From Leuctra nigra (lineage: Eukaryota > Arthropoda > Insecta > Plecoptera > Leuctridae): a DNA stretch of 64,000 nucleotides. The stretch covers positions 18,606,948-18,670,947 of the forward strand of contig OW203763.1 of NCBI GenBank assembly GCA_934045905.1. The letters run 5' to 3'. Below, piece after piece: positions 1 to 12,768 of this stretch. The stretch's first letter is position 1. Every line of letters begins with the position of its first letter. A model generated the notes under the pieces. The model saw only the letters and a program-made list of their open reading frames with translations, did not search any database and was not told the DNA's origin. Both the position numbers and the translations under genes were made by a program.

Positions 1-3000
1 CATTTCACGGTGACGTTACCGGGCAGTGCCTTGGCTTCGCATGAGAATTGTACCTTCTCGCCTTCCAGCTTGGTCTGATTAGTCGGTGGCACCATTATCA
101 CGGCGCCACCTACACATACATGTGGTTAGCGGTTTTCAAATAGATTCTCCTGTGTAGGTTTTTATAACATCACCACACAAAAGGCTCAGCAAACTACTTT
201 TTTATTTTTTGAGCACGATCAAGATTTTCATATTTATTATTAAATATTAACCCTTTAACGAGTATGCCCATATCTCTTACGTTTAAGCATTCTACATAAT
301 CATAAAAAAAATATTTTTTTTGCCAAAAAAAAGTTTTTTGGACATTTTAAAAATTTGCTAATATTTGATAGCCCTATATTCTCATCATACAAAAATCTGC
401 TTCCTAACTCATCCCAAAAAGAATATAGAATTTTTACCTCTACCTACCTACAAATTAAGTCACTCGTTAAAGGGTTTTGACCCAGGCGTTTCCTAGTAGT
501 CATAAATAATTACATGAATTATCTATCTTAAAGTATAGATGTAAAGAAATTACGTTAGTAAACGGTAATAAAAGATATTTAGTTATCACTCCAAATCCAT
601 TGAGAATTGCAATTATTGAATTGCAATTAAAACAGTCGAAACAGAATGCAAGTTAGGTCTTGGATTAATGTTTGCAACAACTCTCACTGCCTAGTTTACC
701 CAGGTACCACATGTTCATTATTAGGTACTTTACTTATTTTAAGAAATTTGTTAATTGAGTAACGGAAACAATTGACCCAACATCTGAGTAGCGATTAACG
801 TACCGGCTATGATCACCCGCGCCGTATGGCTGATCTGGCCCTCTCCATTCCGAGCGATGCACGTGTAATCGCCAATATCCTCGTGACGGATATTAGAGAT
901 ACGCAGCTCTGTGCCATCGTTGAAGATGCCAATAGTTGCCGAGGGCTCCACTGGATTCGCATCCTGCGTGGGAGCGAAACACATCTCCTATCAGTTTGTT
1001 TGGTAACAAACGTTGTACATAGCAACAAGGTGCACCTTATGATACATTATCTCCTTATATTTTCTTCTGCATTTAAAAGTGTCTTCTGCTATGAGGCCTA
1101 ACTTGGCCTAACTTCTAACCTTTCTGACTTGGAATCACTGCTTGTGCTCAGGCACTGGTACAAGGATTTAATATTCACGGCTGGTACACTGCTCGACCTC
1201 AATTTCCATTTTGATATTTTATGTTTTATTTTGTATTAACGCATTTTGGAGTTCTGCCCAGCATGTTTTTCTTTTAAGGTTACCCAGTTTGTATTCTTCC
1301 TAGAGCTACAGACTTTTAAGAAAACCCAGTGCAAAAATCATCATTGAAGACGCAGCAAGTCGATTAATCAAATTTTCATAACCCCTCTGAACTCAAAATT
1401 TAATTTTCATTGCACAAAATTTTGATAAATATAAACCATTTTGAAATGTCCCTAATACCAGTAATGACTCAATCACATCATCACTATAGATTCGCTCTCC
1501 TTGGAGACATAACAGTTTTGCTTTTAACGACAAATAACTATTCGACAATTCGATGTGGTCAGCACGATTTTGTGAACAAAATCCTATTTCTTCTTATGAA
1601 TTGAACTTGCTGAAAAAGTGAGCTCCCAATTGTCATAGCTCTATGATCTTTTAGTACCTCGGGCGCTGTGATGAAGATCACAACGCCAAAATTACCTGGT
1701 TTTACACTAATTTCAATCAATAGCGTGCACCCGTATAAGTGCAGAATAGATGGGGGCAATGTACTAATGCTGGATCCAAGTTTCCTTTCTCTGTATACTT
1801 CTTTTCATAGCTATTTGCTTAGAGTTGCAGTGATCTGCTTACCTTATACCAGAGAATCTCTGGTGTAGGCGTGCCCTCGGCTTGGCAATTTAGAATAATC
1901 GCATCCCCCAAATTGACATAAATTATGTCTTCGGGAGTAATACTAAAGCGTGGTGGAGCTGGAATAAGATGCACACAAATCAGACAATTTAAAAGAAATT
2001 AATGGTCAATGTGTTCATTAACAATGAAGCAAAAAAACTCTCAAGTGGATACCTATATGAATGATGCTTTTATTGTCTTGGTGGTGCAGATTGTACCAGC
2101 GTGGATGTTTGTCAGTGGTGAATATGTCAGTTTTCAAATTTAACCTAGGTTTTTAGAAACAAGTGATGCATATAAAGCGAAGAGACATTATCAAGTAAAT
2201 TTACTATTTCATCCACGTATAAATTTGCTGTAGGCTAGGTACTTGAATTTCGTCTCTGAGAGTAACAATGTGGAAGAATTCCGTTGAGAGGTTTTTTAAG
2301 CATTAGTTATTAATTATTATTTTATAAAAATCACTTACCATGCACATCCAAATGGAACCAGGTCCCATTTTTGTGCTGGTTTGGTGACCGATTAAGGAAC
2401 ACCACTTTACACTCATACCATCCCTGATCGGACTCTCTAATATTGGTCAGGTTGAGCGAAGCGAGTCCGTAGGGCGAGTCGGGTGCAACCCTCGAGACTC
2501 GACCCTCATAACCCTCGCCACTGTGTGTGGGATAACTGTCATACCAAATGTAGATCGGTATCTCGAGTCCCTAAAACAACGCTCCACAATTAGCAAAGTC
2601 ACCTAACCGCACTTCATGTTCTAGCAATCCTTCTGTGGCTCAAGTGTCGATGGTTAGACAGAGTAGAAGGTAGATGTAAGAAGTGTCCAAGCAAAGCATG
2701 CTCACCTACTAGGGAGATAGGCAACACAACCCAAGTGGGAAGAGATAGATTGTTGATTATAAGCAGCAATTACAAGGAGCATGTCTTTAGGAGCTGTATT
2801 TCACATGTAAAACTTGGGCAAAGTTGACTGTCTCGGCATGCGGAACTATACTAATGTATACATGTCTTAGGAAGATATTTCTCTGGAAATTAAAGCCACC
2901 TGCAATGGTATAGGAGGTGTATACAGAATTTAAAAATTTTATTCCTGAGCTCAGCTAAAAGATAATAACTACAACGTTTGAGTCACTACATTATCCTCTC

Positions 3001-5211
3001 TTAGTGTATCGTAGTAGGTGTGGTAGCTTTGTTTTCAAATGTATGTATATTTGTGTGGTACACACCGTTTAGAAGTTGGCTTGTAACTCAACTAAAATTC
3101 AAATTATTTTAACTAATGAGCTAATATAGGGTTTACATGGAAACTTAAAGATGGGTTTAAATATTGCATTCAATTGAAACATTGTAGTATTTTATGAAAA
3201 TAAACAGGAACAAAGAAGAGCTTGAAATAATTCTGTCACACTTACTATGCTGATTACTCGCGCAATAAATTCCAGTGAATGTCTGATAAGTGATCACGTA
3301 ATTGTGATCTCCCTTTCAGTTTCAAGTATGCGATTGTAAGTAAATGTGAAAGAGAAAAGAGTGAGTTTTGGTCCTACCGTTTCGCCTACCTTCTTCTCCC
3401 ACTGCAACACATAAGGGACTGGGTGGTCACCGGGAAATTCAACGTGGCAGTTAAAGACCACAGATTCACCCAGGATTGCAGTAATGTGCACGGCATCTTG
3501 GTAACAACCAACTGAAACAACAACAAACGAGATGTTTTTATCAAATACCAACAGAGTGGTCAGGATTTAAGTTGTTTTAAATTTCCAAAAGGAGTGCCAA
3601 GTGTAAGAAATCCCTGAGCCTATTATTGTAGTTTTGATATATTCGACTTGAACATTTACATTTATATTGGAAACATGGACAAACTCGAAGTTACGTGAGT
3701 GAAAAACTGACATAGGGACAAATATTGAAATTATTTTCATTAAAAAGAGTGCATTTGAATGTATTGCTCCCAATTCAAAATGGGCAAAATGTGACTGAGG
3801 GATTTTTTACACTGGGCCCTCCAAAACGTAAATGAAGGTTCGGAATTTGGAACGGATTTATATTTATTGGAAGTTTCGGAAGGATTTTTATTTACCTTCT
3901 TTTTGGGATGACAGCATGGATAATTATGAATATTTTATCAACTTGAAATAAATTCAGTACTACCTAACAATTCTACAGATTAAAAATTATTTTATTTTGG
4001 AATTAATCATAAAAGTAGTGGTATCAAAATCACTAACAACAGATTTTTATTTGAATTTTAAGCAGTCTCAATGAAATTAGTTCATATTAAAAGTTCGTAA
4101 CTACTTCATTAAAAGTAGGATGAATACTCAATTTAGAAAAGTTCCCTCATGGATGATATATTTTCTTTCAGCTGTTTAATAGAAGTTTTTTAAAAAAGTT
4201 TTAACAAATTTTTATTCTGATAATGGATTTTAAATGGGGCATGGTACTTTCACATCTTAGTTTTTGTATTTTTTTTTGGGGGGGGGAGAGGGGAGAGCGA
4301 AAAACAAAGCTGTCACTTTTTGGGTAAACAAATAAACAGCTGTTTCAAATATAGTCCAGATCTGGATGACGACCTAGCAGCAAAGCCTCAAACAAAAACG
4401 AAAAGTTTGTCCACAGTTTCAAGTATAATTTACAAACTTCTCGAAAAGGCCACAGAAAACGACACACCTAAACATTAATTCAAGTAGGAAAATTATACAA
4501 CTTATTAATTCAAATAAAAATGTGTTCATTCTTCCAAAAAGGAAACAACAACCCAGTGAATTTATTCCTACATGCATTTCCGCATCGTGTTTTGAGTCTT
4601 CTGCAATATCATCAGATTCGAATGTTTACCGTAAGTAAACAACATTGTAAGAATGAGACACGCCTTTCCTCCCCTTACCGGAAGAGGATTTACCCCAGTC
4701 ATATATAATACTCTATAACTCTTAGCTCTCCAAATTTCACATGATAACGCCTCATCACGGCAGTGACCCCTGTCACTTCGAAAATAAATTATAAACCTGA
4801 CCACCCAGTAAGTTTTTTATGATGATGAAATCTTCAAAAAGGGTTTTGGGCGATATGGAATTATGTGATCCAGAGTAGGTAATCATTTCAAGACAATAAC
4901 GACGAACAAAAAATTAAAATGTGTCCTCTTTTTTCAATGCACCATAACTTCGCCCCCAACCTAACCTTGACACCCCATGCACAGTCACGAAATAAGTTTT
5001 TTTTTTAGTTGACCTTTATGGTCTTAAGGGTGAATTTCCAGCAACTTAGTATTATGACGTCGACCTTATGTCGCATCACACTGAGGGCTGTGTTACCTTG
5101 TTGAGCATTGAAGAGTTGCAAGAGGAGCCAGTAGAATGGGAGAGCAGCAGTGTTTTGCAGAAAGCGCACTAGACCTCTCTGACTGACCACTTGGTCACCT
5201 CGCATGCCCAT
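1..5211 (-). CDS. tutl: Turtle/IGSF9-family immunoglobulin cell-surface protein, 5' half (partial)
   Basis: Coding exons in transcript order: 5211-5097, 3511-3378, 2570-2339, 1958-1843, 963-804 and 109-1, continuing past the left edge. All introns are GT-AG and the phases (1,0,1,0,1) agree, giving about 288 residues. Residues 1-38 hold a hydrophobic leader (ALPFYWLLLQLF) that fits a signal peptide. Ig domain 1 starts near residue 41 (QDAVHITAILGE; disulphide pair C60 and C137 in GWYECKV). Ig domain 2 starts at residue 161 (APPRFSITPEDIIYVNLGD; C185 and C234 in DYTCIARN). Ig domain 3 starts near residue 253 (VIMVPPTNQTKLEGEKVQF). These segments match insect Turtle almost word for word. In flies Turtle is a neuronal adhesion molecule for dendrite branching and axon tiling. 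The missing part should hold the remaining Ig and FN3 domains and the membrane span. The start is the first of two close ATGs (5211 and 5205); a 5'UTR acceptor is likely near 5260. Confidence 0.94.
251..474. mobile_element. Short piggyBac-type non-autonomous element in a tutl intron
   Basis: The ends are inverted copies of CCCTTTAACGAGT (251-263 and 462-474). The left flank is TTAA and the right flank is TTTT, read as a decayed TTAA target site. The 224-bp interior is AT-rich and non-coding. TTAA plus CCCT-starting ends is the piggyBac signature; the assignment rests on ends only. Confidence 0.6.
4271..4305. repeat. T/G-rich homopolymer tract
   Basis: A run of T followed by a run of G and GA-rich sequence inside the first tutl coding intron. 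This is simple sequence with no other signal. Confidence 0.6.
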
Positions 5212-5765
5212 CCCTCTGTTTCCATAGTCACTGTTAGATCACCTCTTTTCTCACCATCACCTGGAATCGAAGAGAAACAATTAGAAAACAATGGCATCCC
5301 ACCCGAACGTGGCAGTGGAATCTATCAGCAAAACAATTATTTAGATTATTCCCAGATGTCGAACTGTACCTATCCAAGTCGAACAACGAATTACTACTTT
5401 AAATGTTATCACAGTAAAACAATCTCATTCCCCTGCCATTTTTTGAAAAAAGAAAATCGAACGAAAATGTAGAGCAATCTGTACAACTTTGTATAACAAC
5501 ATTTTCCCACGTCATGTATTTCGGGGGTATAAATTGTATTGTTGTGGTTGGGTTATGTAATTTAATTTTTATTTCATATTAATATTCTTTTATTTGATAG
5601 AATAATAAATTCGCCTATAACTATGCAAATCTGCGGGCAGCTTGTAGAATAAGTGCAAAATAAATATCAAAATAAACAACAGTGTTACAGAAAATATTTT
5701 AAATAAAGGTACCTAGGACAGATTTTAGTACCTAAGAAACAAAATAGGTAGATAAGTACGACCCT

Positions 5766-5908
5766 AAGGCCCAGTTGTGCAATGCCCCGATAAAGTTAGG
5801 GGTAGGACTTATCGGTGGTTACCAAGACAACAGCCAATGAAAAACAGTCATTAGACCGCTCAAGTGACATTTTCCTTACTTATCGGGACATGGTACAACC
5901 GCACCAAA
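5766..5908. mobile_element. Small inverted-repeat element (MITE-like)
   Basis: About 140 bp with imperfect inverted ends of roughly 26 bp. The left begins GGCCCAGTTGTGCAATG and leads into CCCGATAA; the right end is the complement of GGTGCGGTTGTACCATG leading into CCCGATAA. No coding content and no clear target duplication. Confidence 0.45.
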
Positions 5909-6689
5909 GTTAGTAAGTACGTTTAGGAAGAAATTTTAGACACTCTACATACAATTAATTATAGCATGTACCAAAATAGAAGTAGGTAGCTGGTTTTATG
6001 TAAAACATTAAAATTAAATATGCAATACTCAACTTCAAGGCTGGTCATAATTTGTAATGTTATAATTCTATGCACCGAGCACTATTAACGTCCCACTATC
6101 ATATGCACCTATACAAAAACAAACAGGAGAGTCAAGAATTGTGCATTTGTACTGCAATGTCGATAAATATTTAAAATCCCATATTCCACATGAAAAACAT
6201 AGAAGTTATCTTCTCACATTAGTAATCTCTCGTTCGTTTTCTCCATCTAATTCCTCCGTAGATATTAGATCACTAATGAAGATAGGTATCATTGCAATTA
6301 TCGAGTTGAAATTTCATCTTACTAATTATAATTAAGACGATCCGTCGAACCAGGGAGTAATTATACCAAAAATAAACGAGATTGAACGAGAGTAGTTCTC
6401 CGATGGCAGATTGCATTCGTCAGTATGCAGCTTTTAGTTGGGCTCCGTGACACCTCCCTCTGCATGAACTTCAAGTAGGTAATTAACGGATGATTGCATG
6501 GTGATTGGTGCATGATATGACGTTGATTAGATGCACTCGGCTGAAATTAGATCTTCGAGCGTTAGAAATTAGTGAGCAAACTCATAACTTCAAAAAAGAC
6601 GATGTATAGGTAGATTTATCATTCAAAATTGCACAACGTTTGGTATAAAGTGGTAATCTACACGTAATATTGTTGTTATAGATGACTCG

Positions 6690-6885
6690 ACATCTAGGTA
6701 ATCTGTGAATGATTATAGAGTGGGTTGGGAGATGGTTGAGAGAGGAAGATGGAAGTTGAGAAGAAGTGGTCGTGGCCAATTTGTAGAGAACCATCCCAGC
6801 ATTTGACTCTTGAGGCAAATACTAAAGTCCCGAGCGTTACTGCCTGAGCCAAGTGCATGCGTTGATTAGCGAGCACCGAAGTGTG
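6690..6885 (-). mobile_element. Possible tRNA-derived SINE fragment
   Basis: On the minus strand the sequence TGGCTCAGGCAGTAACGC (near 6857-6840) resembles the A-box part of the tRNA head also seen near 7440 and 58540. No clear B box follows. Low confidence. Confidence 0.25.
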
Positions 6886-7436
6886 CAACACCTCGAACCA
6901 CTAATATGTCTCTACCCCTCCTCCATTTTAAGTACATATACGCTTGTACTGATGTAATGCGTAAAATGAATGCATTTAAGTAAATTGTTACGAAATCTAA
7001 TATCTATATTTCAATAATCTAATTGAAATCTAAAAGCTTTGCTTTTTACAAGCAAAGAATTTCCCAAACACAGAGAAAACATGTAGGTCAACTAAAAGCA
7101 TACCACGATACAATCAATCAATAGGTACATAATAAAAATTTATGAATAATATGCTTGTCATTAACAGAATGAAATGGCTAAACGGCTGACTTGGAAGAGC
7201 TGAGCTTGAAGGACTGCCGATAGCTGCATTGGCAATGCATCTTATACGGAAAAACATTAACTTTTCACTTGTAAATAGATCTTGCTCGAGAACTGGACAG
7301 GTATTAGAATGATAATTAGTATGCATGCTAAATTTCAGATCAATGTTAAATGGTCTGATCTATGCAGTGCGCACAAAAATACTTTTATTGTCGTAAAAGT
7401 CCGATAATAACGCTCGTTCTACCAATGAAAATATTC

Positions 7437-7667
7437 CCGCGAGTGGCTCAGGTGTTAAAGCGTTGGACTTGCAATCAAGAGGCCCGGGCCCGATTCTCGC
7501 AGCAAACCTTTCTGTCTGAGATGTTCTAGTAGTTTCCCTTAGAAGATAGACACATGTTGGGTAAGTTCCTTACTAATATGCCATGACATTCTCCTTCCCA
7601 CCTGCCGAGTACGGGAGTGTATTACGATATTTCAACCTAGGTACTCCCATGGACAAATAAAATGAAC
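7437..7667 (+). mobile_element. tRNA-derived SINE
   Basis: The first 70 bp look like a decayed tRNA: A-box GTGGCTCAGGTG, an anticodon-arm-like ACTTGCAATCAAG, and B-box-like GGGCCCGATTCTC. A tRNA-unrelated body of about 160 bp follows, ending in an A-rich stretch near 7667. An internal pol III promoter of this type defines tRNA-class SINEs. The stems are too damaged for a working tRNA. Boundaries are approximate. Confidence 0.55.
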
Positions 7668-9299
7668 TGAAAATATGCAGTTTGCCTTCGGAGTACGCAC
7701 TATTTAGTATAACATGATGGCGGCGAGAAAATCGTAAAATACCTACGTGTCGGCGTAATTAGAAGTAACGTAACTGACAAGAAAAACGCCCGCTTTTTGA
7801 CTATACAAAATTACGATAACTAAAGTACCAGTTAATTAAATACCTACATAGTTCGTGATTTAAATATTTTTAAATAGAAATTCCTGTTTCAAGCAGATCT
7901 TTTTTAATTGTAGTTAACAACAAGATATGGAAAAATAGTTGATATTCAATAGTGAAATAGTTTCATAATATAATAATGACGTAAGTATTGTATACTGCAA
8001 TTTAGTTAAAGCAACATTATTATTAACAGTTTATGAGATATTGAAGTTCAAAGCCAGCTTATTATTTCAATTAGGTTATCCGAAAAAAAATAATAATCCT
8101 CTACATTTTGAACAAAATTATTTGACTACAACCTGTCGTCTGAAAATGAAACTCTGGGGATGAAAAGAAAAAAAATGTTCCGAATTGTAATTTTGTCGAG
8201 TCTGGTCAGTACGAGTCCACAGAGGTTGTTCCCTCTCTGGTTGTTCCAATTGACTCGGTTTTGTAATTAAAACACGGCGATGGAACGCGTTTGGGGTTGC
8301 TTCTATCGATTAACAACATAACACACTTTTTTTAAACATGAAATGGAACATTTCTGTCACCTCAATTCAATTTGTCGATTAGGTCTTCGTGGAAAACGAT
8401 AAAAATCAAAATGTCAAAACAATAACCAATTTAAAAACTTTTAAAACCCATGTTAAAAAGTAAACACTAAATGAAGATACAAAATAATAATAATATATTC
8501 AATGTTTATTTCCCTAACTGACATGTAAACATAAGTAAAATAAACATTATCCGTAAATCTGTCACCAGCTTTGTAGTTTGATAATAAGACTTAATTAACT
8601 AAGTGTCTAGCTCATTTAACATCTGTACCTCCGACGAGAAATCTACTTCAATCCCCGTGCATTACACCCAAGTTACCGCATTGCCTAGTTGGTACGCATT
8701 TCGATTGCTAAGTGTATCTATTGTCTGTAAGTACTCCTTCTTTCTTCAGGTGTCTCGGGAACAGGTTCACAACACTAAACCTATATAAGTACCGAAGTGT
8801 CGGTACCTAGGCAGTACAATATGACTCTTGACACGACGAATATGAAACCATCACAGCGGCCAGTGGTGGGCGTGGTAACTGACAAACTCACTCAAACATC
8901 CCCCAAAAATCACACACCACAAACAACTACAACTATTCTAAAGAATACGAAAATACTAGAATCTTTTTATGAAATGTACCCTCTAGAAATTACCTGCAAA
9001 TGATGGCTGCTAATATTTTGCTCGTGAGGTGGTGTGGTATAGTAAACAGAATATGTGCCTCGATCGATCGACAAAACAACTTTAGAATTCATCCAAAATC
9101 CTTTACAATATAAACCAGCATGGGATTGAATTATCGCGTATTGCTTCTGTAATTTCGATAAGTTGTTTAGAATATTTGTTAGCTAATGTTTTCTTTTCGT
9201 TTAGCTAAGATATTACGATTACGAACCGCATGGACATGAACAGATCAGTTTAAAGAATTTGACACATCATTCGTCAAGGAAAACGTACAAACTTCAAGA

Positions 9300-9586
9300 A
9301 AAATCACTTGCACAAATTTGACGGTAGAGAGAAAAAAAACACAGATCACTCACTCAACAGTATAACGCACACATACACTGGACACCACCACTTTGGCCGT
9401 CGTTCGAGATTGTATAGGAGAGCCAGTATGCAGTTGTTCGGTGGTGGTGGAGACATGAGCGGGTATATTGATCGGGCAACTACACAGCAGGCAAGCAGGC
9501 AGGCAGGAGAAGGGCTCGGCTTGGGCCTGCGCGCTGGGACCCTCCACCATACCATTGCCCGGGGTGACCGTCGCACACGTTACGCG
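9300..9586. other. GC- and CpG-rich non-coding block
   Basis: A locally GC-rich segment in otherwise AT-rich DNA, just left of the minisatellite, with GGTGGTGGTGG, a CAGGCAGG run and several CpGs. It could be an alternative tutl promoter or 5'UTR exon, or a repeat edge. I see no splice site or core promoter motif that decides this. Confidence 0.3.
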
Positions 9587-10582
9587 CCCTCTCGTCGTCC
9601 TAGTCCTCATCGGCATCGTCATCGGCATCCTAGTCGTCATCGTCATCCCAGCCCTCTCGTCGTCCTAGTCCTCATCGGCATCGTCATCGTCATCCTAGTC
9701 GTCGTCGTCATCCTAGCCCTCTCGTCCTAGTCCTCATCGGCATCGTCATCGTCATCCCAGCCCTCTCGTCGTCCTAGTCCTCATCGGCATCGTCATCGGC
9801 ATCCTAGTCGTCGTCGTCATCCTAGCCCTCTCGTCCTAGTCCTCATCGGCATCGTCATCGGCATCCTAGTCGTCATCGTCATCCCAGCCCTCTCGTCGTC
9901 CTAGTCCTCATCGGCATCGTCATCGTCATCCTAGTCGTCATCGTCATCCCAGCCCTCTCGTCGTCCTAGTCCTCATCGGCATCGTCATCCTAATCCTAGT
10001 CGTCGTCGTCATCCTAGCCCTCTCGTCCTAGTCCTCATCGGCATCGTCATCGGCATCCTAGTCGTCATCGTCATCCCAGCCCTCTCGTCGTCCTAGTCCT
10101 CATCGGCATCGTAGTCCTCATCGGCATCGTCATCGTCAACCTAGTCATCATCATCCTAGCCCTCTCATCATCCTAGTCCTCTCGTCGTCCTATAGTCCTC
10201 ATCGCCATCGTCATCCTAGCCCTCTCGTTATCATAGTCCTCATCGTCATCCTAGTCATCATCATCATTCTTAGCCCTCTCGTCGTCCTAATCGTCATCGT
10301 CATCCTAGACCCCTCGTCATCCTAGCCCCCTCGTCGTCCTAATCGTCATCGTCATCCTAGACCCCTCGTCGTCCTAATCGTCATCGTCATCCTAGCCCCC
10401 TCGTCGTCCTAATCGTCATCGTCATCCTAGCCCCCTCGTCGTCCTAGTCCTCATCGGCATCGTCATCCTAGACCCCTCGTCGTCCTAATCGTCATCGTCA
10501 TCCTAGACCCCTCGTCGTCCTAATCGTCATCGTCATCCTAGCCCCCTCGTCGTCCTAGTCCTCATCGGCATCGTCATCCCAG
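9587..10582. repeat. Trinucleotide-based minisatellite with higher-order units
   Basis: About 1 kb built from TCG/ATC/GTC triplets broken by CCTAG. In the left part the units run from CCCTCTCGTC to the next such block and are mostly about 65 bp or a shortened 44 bp. From about 10300 they become about 35 bp, starting CCCCCTCGTCGTCCTAATCG. Open frames here reflect triplet periodicity and are not genes. Confidence 0.9.
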
Positions 10583-10619
10583 ACTTCACCGTAATCACCA
10601 TCGCCATCGTCCTCGGCAT

Positions 10620-10845
10620 GTTACGAGCCGTCTCCTTCCCCATCAACATCATCAACATTCTCATCCTTCCTCATCAACATTCTCATCCTTCCTCATCAAC
10701 ATCATCATCATTATCCTCCATCCTCATCGTCATCACTATCATCCTCATTCTCATCCTTCCTCATCATCATCATCATCATCATTCTCATCCTTCCTAATCG
10801 TCATCATCATCATTCTCATCCTTCCTCATCGTCATCATCATCGCG
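10620..10845. repeat. Degenerate CATCAT / CTCATCCTTC tandem repeat
   Basis: Follows the minisatellite after about 40 bp. It consists of CTCATCCTTCCTCATCAACA-like units and CAT triplet runs, and looks like a related, more decayed array. Confidence 0.75.
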
Positions 10846-11109
10846 GAATCTCTCACTTGCGGGAGTGAGATCTTTGTGTAGTCCAAGATTCATAATTTTA
10901 GATTTCTATGTGGAAATTTGAGAAAAAATATAGAAACAGCTTGTTTTTTTCTTAGTAAACGTTCTCATCAGCTCTCTACACCCAAAACAGCAACCGCGCC
11001 AAAATGAAAACATGTTTAATAGATGGGCTGTGTGGAAGCAGTGGAAGTTCCGCAATGACCTATATATAGAGTAAAGAATATTTCTATGGGGGTAGCGGAC
11101 AGGGCAGGA

Positions 11110-11206
11110 AGGACAGGGGCGGGGGGGAGGGGTGGGAAGTAGAGAGTATCGATCACGGGCTAACCCACCCTCTAACAGTATTATCATCCCCCCCCCCCCC
11201 CCCCCC
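11110..11206. repeat. G-tract and 19-nt poly-C tract
   Basis: G-rich sequence at about 11115-11135 and an uninterrupted C run at 11188-11206. Such opposed G/C runs are prone to assembly length errors. Confidence 0.7.
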
Positions 11207-11873
11207 AACAGAGCGCTAGCTTACCTTCCTTCCCAACTCCTAGACCAATCATTCACGTACATGAACTCCTTACACTTCCCCACCAAATTTAAAAAAAATT
11301 ACCAATCAGCGAATTTTATAATAATTTAAGTATATTTTTAGAACTATAAACACACATTTGTTTATATTTTTCCGCTCATTTTTGGACTAGATTACATTCT
11401 CATTTCAATAGTCAAATATAATTTGTAAGATGTTTTTAAATTTTCCAGCATGTTTTTGCTTTTATGAAGCGATCTTTTGCTAGAATTGGCATATCAAAAC
11501 TGGGGATAAACAAATGCCGTGAAATATGGTACATATTATTTTAAATATAATATTTTATATTGTATTATACTTTTATTACCTATCTTTATATTTTAAAAAA
11601 TAAAAATATTTTAGGCCGATGATTTTTTGGTGGTACACACGCACGAAGTGTTTGATATTTGTTGTCCCAGGAAATAGCAGAACAGCATTTCAAATCATAG
11701 CAGATTCTGATTGCAACAGCAACTTGTACACCTACGTACACACAAACCGAGCTTTTTGCCCATGAGAGTGTGAAAACGCGCCATTTTTATATCCGTGTGT
11801 GTAGGTACCTACATGAAAAACCATAAATTATATAATTGGTAGATGTCCAAAAGATAATTTTGTATATATATAT

Positions 11874-12472
11874 CTGTGGCTGGCTGGAATAACTGCTTAA
11901 GTACAAAAAATGCAAAAATTATATCTTTATATGTAAAATCTTTAAAAAAATTAAGGAAGCCAATGGTGAAGTCAGATGTGAAAAATTGTAATTAATAACA
12001 AATATAGATTGGATTAAGTACAGCGTGTTTGTTACATTTGAAAATTCTGTTCCTGGAAAAACTACCTAAGTGCAGTTAAGCCACAGTCATCCATGCCGTA
12101 CAGCAATACAAATTGTTATTTCAGTGGCTGGAAAAACGACCTAACTACTGCCTTACAAATTGCTTTTTCAGTGGCAGGAAAAACTACCTAAGTACACTTA
12201 AGCCATTCACAACACAGCGAACATACAAAGTTAATTTTCAAAACCGTGCAATTCTTGGCCTGGAAAAACGACCTAAGTACACTAATTAGGTAATTAACGG
12301 GATTTAATTAATTTTAAAAATCCTGTATATTGCTTACATTATTATAATAACTTTCTGACAGTAATATTTCAAATATATTTAATAATGTAGTTGCTACCAT
12401 TCAAAATGTTGTTTTGGTGTCTACTGAAAAATTAGGTTTTTGTAGTTAAGCAGTTATTCCTGCCAGCCACAG
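11874..12472. mobile_element. 599-bp TIR element with internal copies of its terminal motif
   Basis: The 36-bp ends (11874-11909 and 12437-12472) are inverted copies with only two differences, beginning CTGTGGCTGGC. The flanks on both sides are TATATAT, compatible with a TA-rich target. Inside, the motif GGNNGGAAAAACNACCTAA recurs near 12050, 12126, 12173 and 12256 and resembles the end motif GGCTGGAATAACTGCTTAA. There is no coding capacity, so this is a non-autonomous DNA transposon of unknown superfamily. Confidence 0.75.
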
Positions 12473-12648
12473 ATATATACATATATAGTACACCCTCGGC
12501 GCTTAGAATCAGGCCATACCGCAGGTTTGCTACGTTAATGCTGAGATAGTTCCAATAACAGTACAGCTTTTTTCCGCCCCATCTTTCTCCTACCCTGGCA
12601 ACGGCACATCACAATCAACCATCAGTTTCCTGTTGATGGCCCATCGGT

Positions 12649-12768
12649 ACACGCTCCAATGATTGGGTGTGATGTTGGCCCTGAAAAGGGTTGTGACAAA
12701 ACAAAAGGCTAGGGACGTTAACGACTCTCTTCAGGGTCGATCACAAATAACAATTGGAGCGTGTACAT
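12649..12768. repeat. 120-bp foldback sequence
   Basis: A perfect 14-bp inverted pair (GTACACGCTCCAAT and its complement) bounds the segment, with weaker complementarity continuing inward for about 30 bp. Probably a small MITE or its relic; flanks show no target duplication. Confidence 0.4.

Noticed and set aside
9308..9730. 140-codon plus-strand frame into the minisatellite
   Set aside because: Composition comes from triplet repeats (RHRHRH, VIVILVV); not a protein family.
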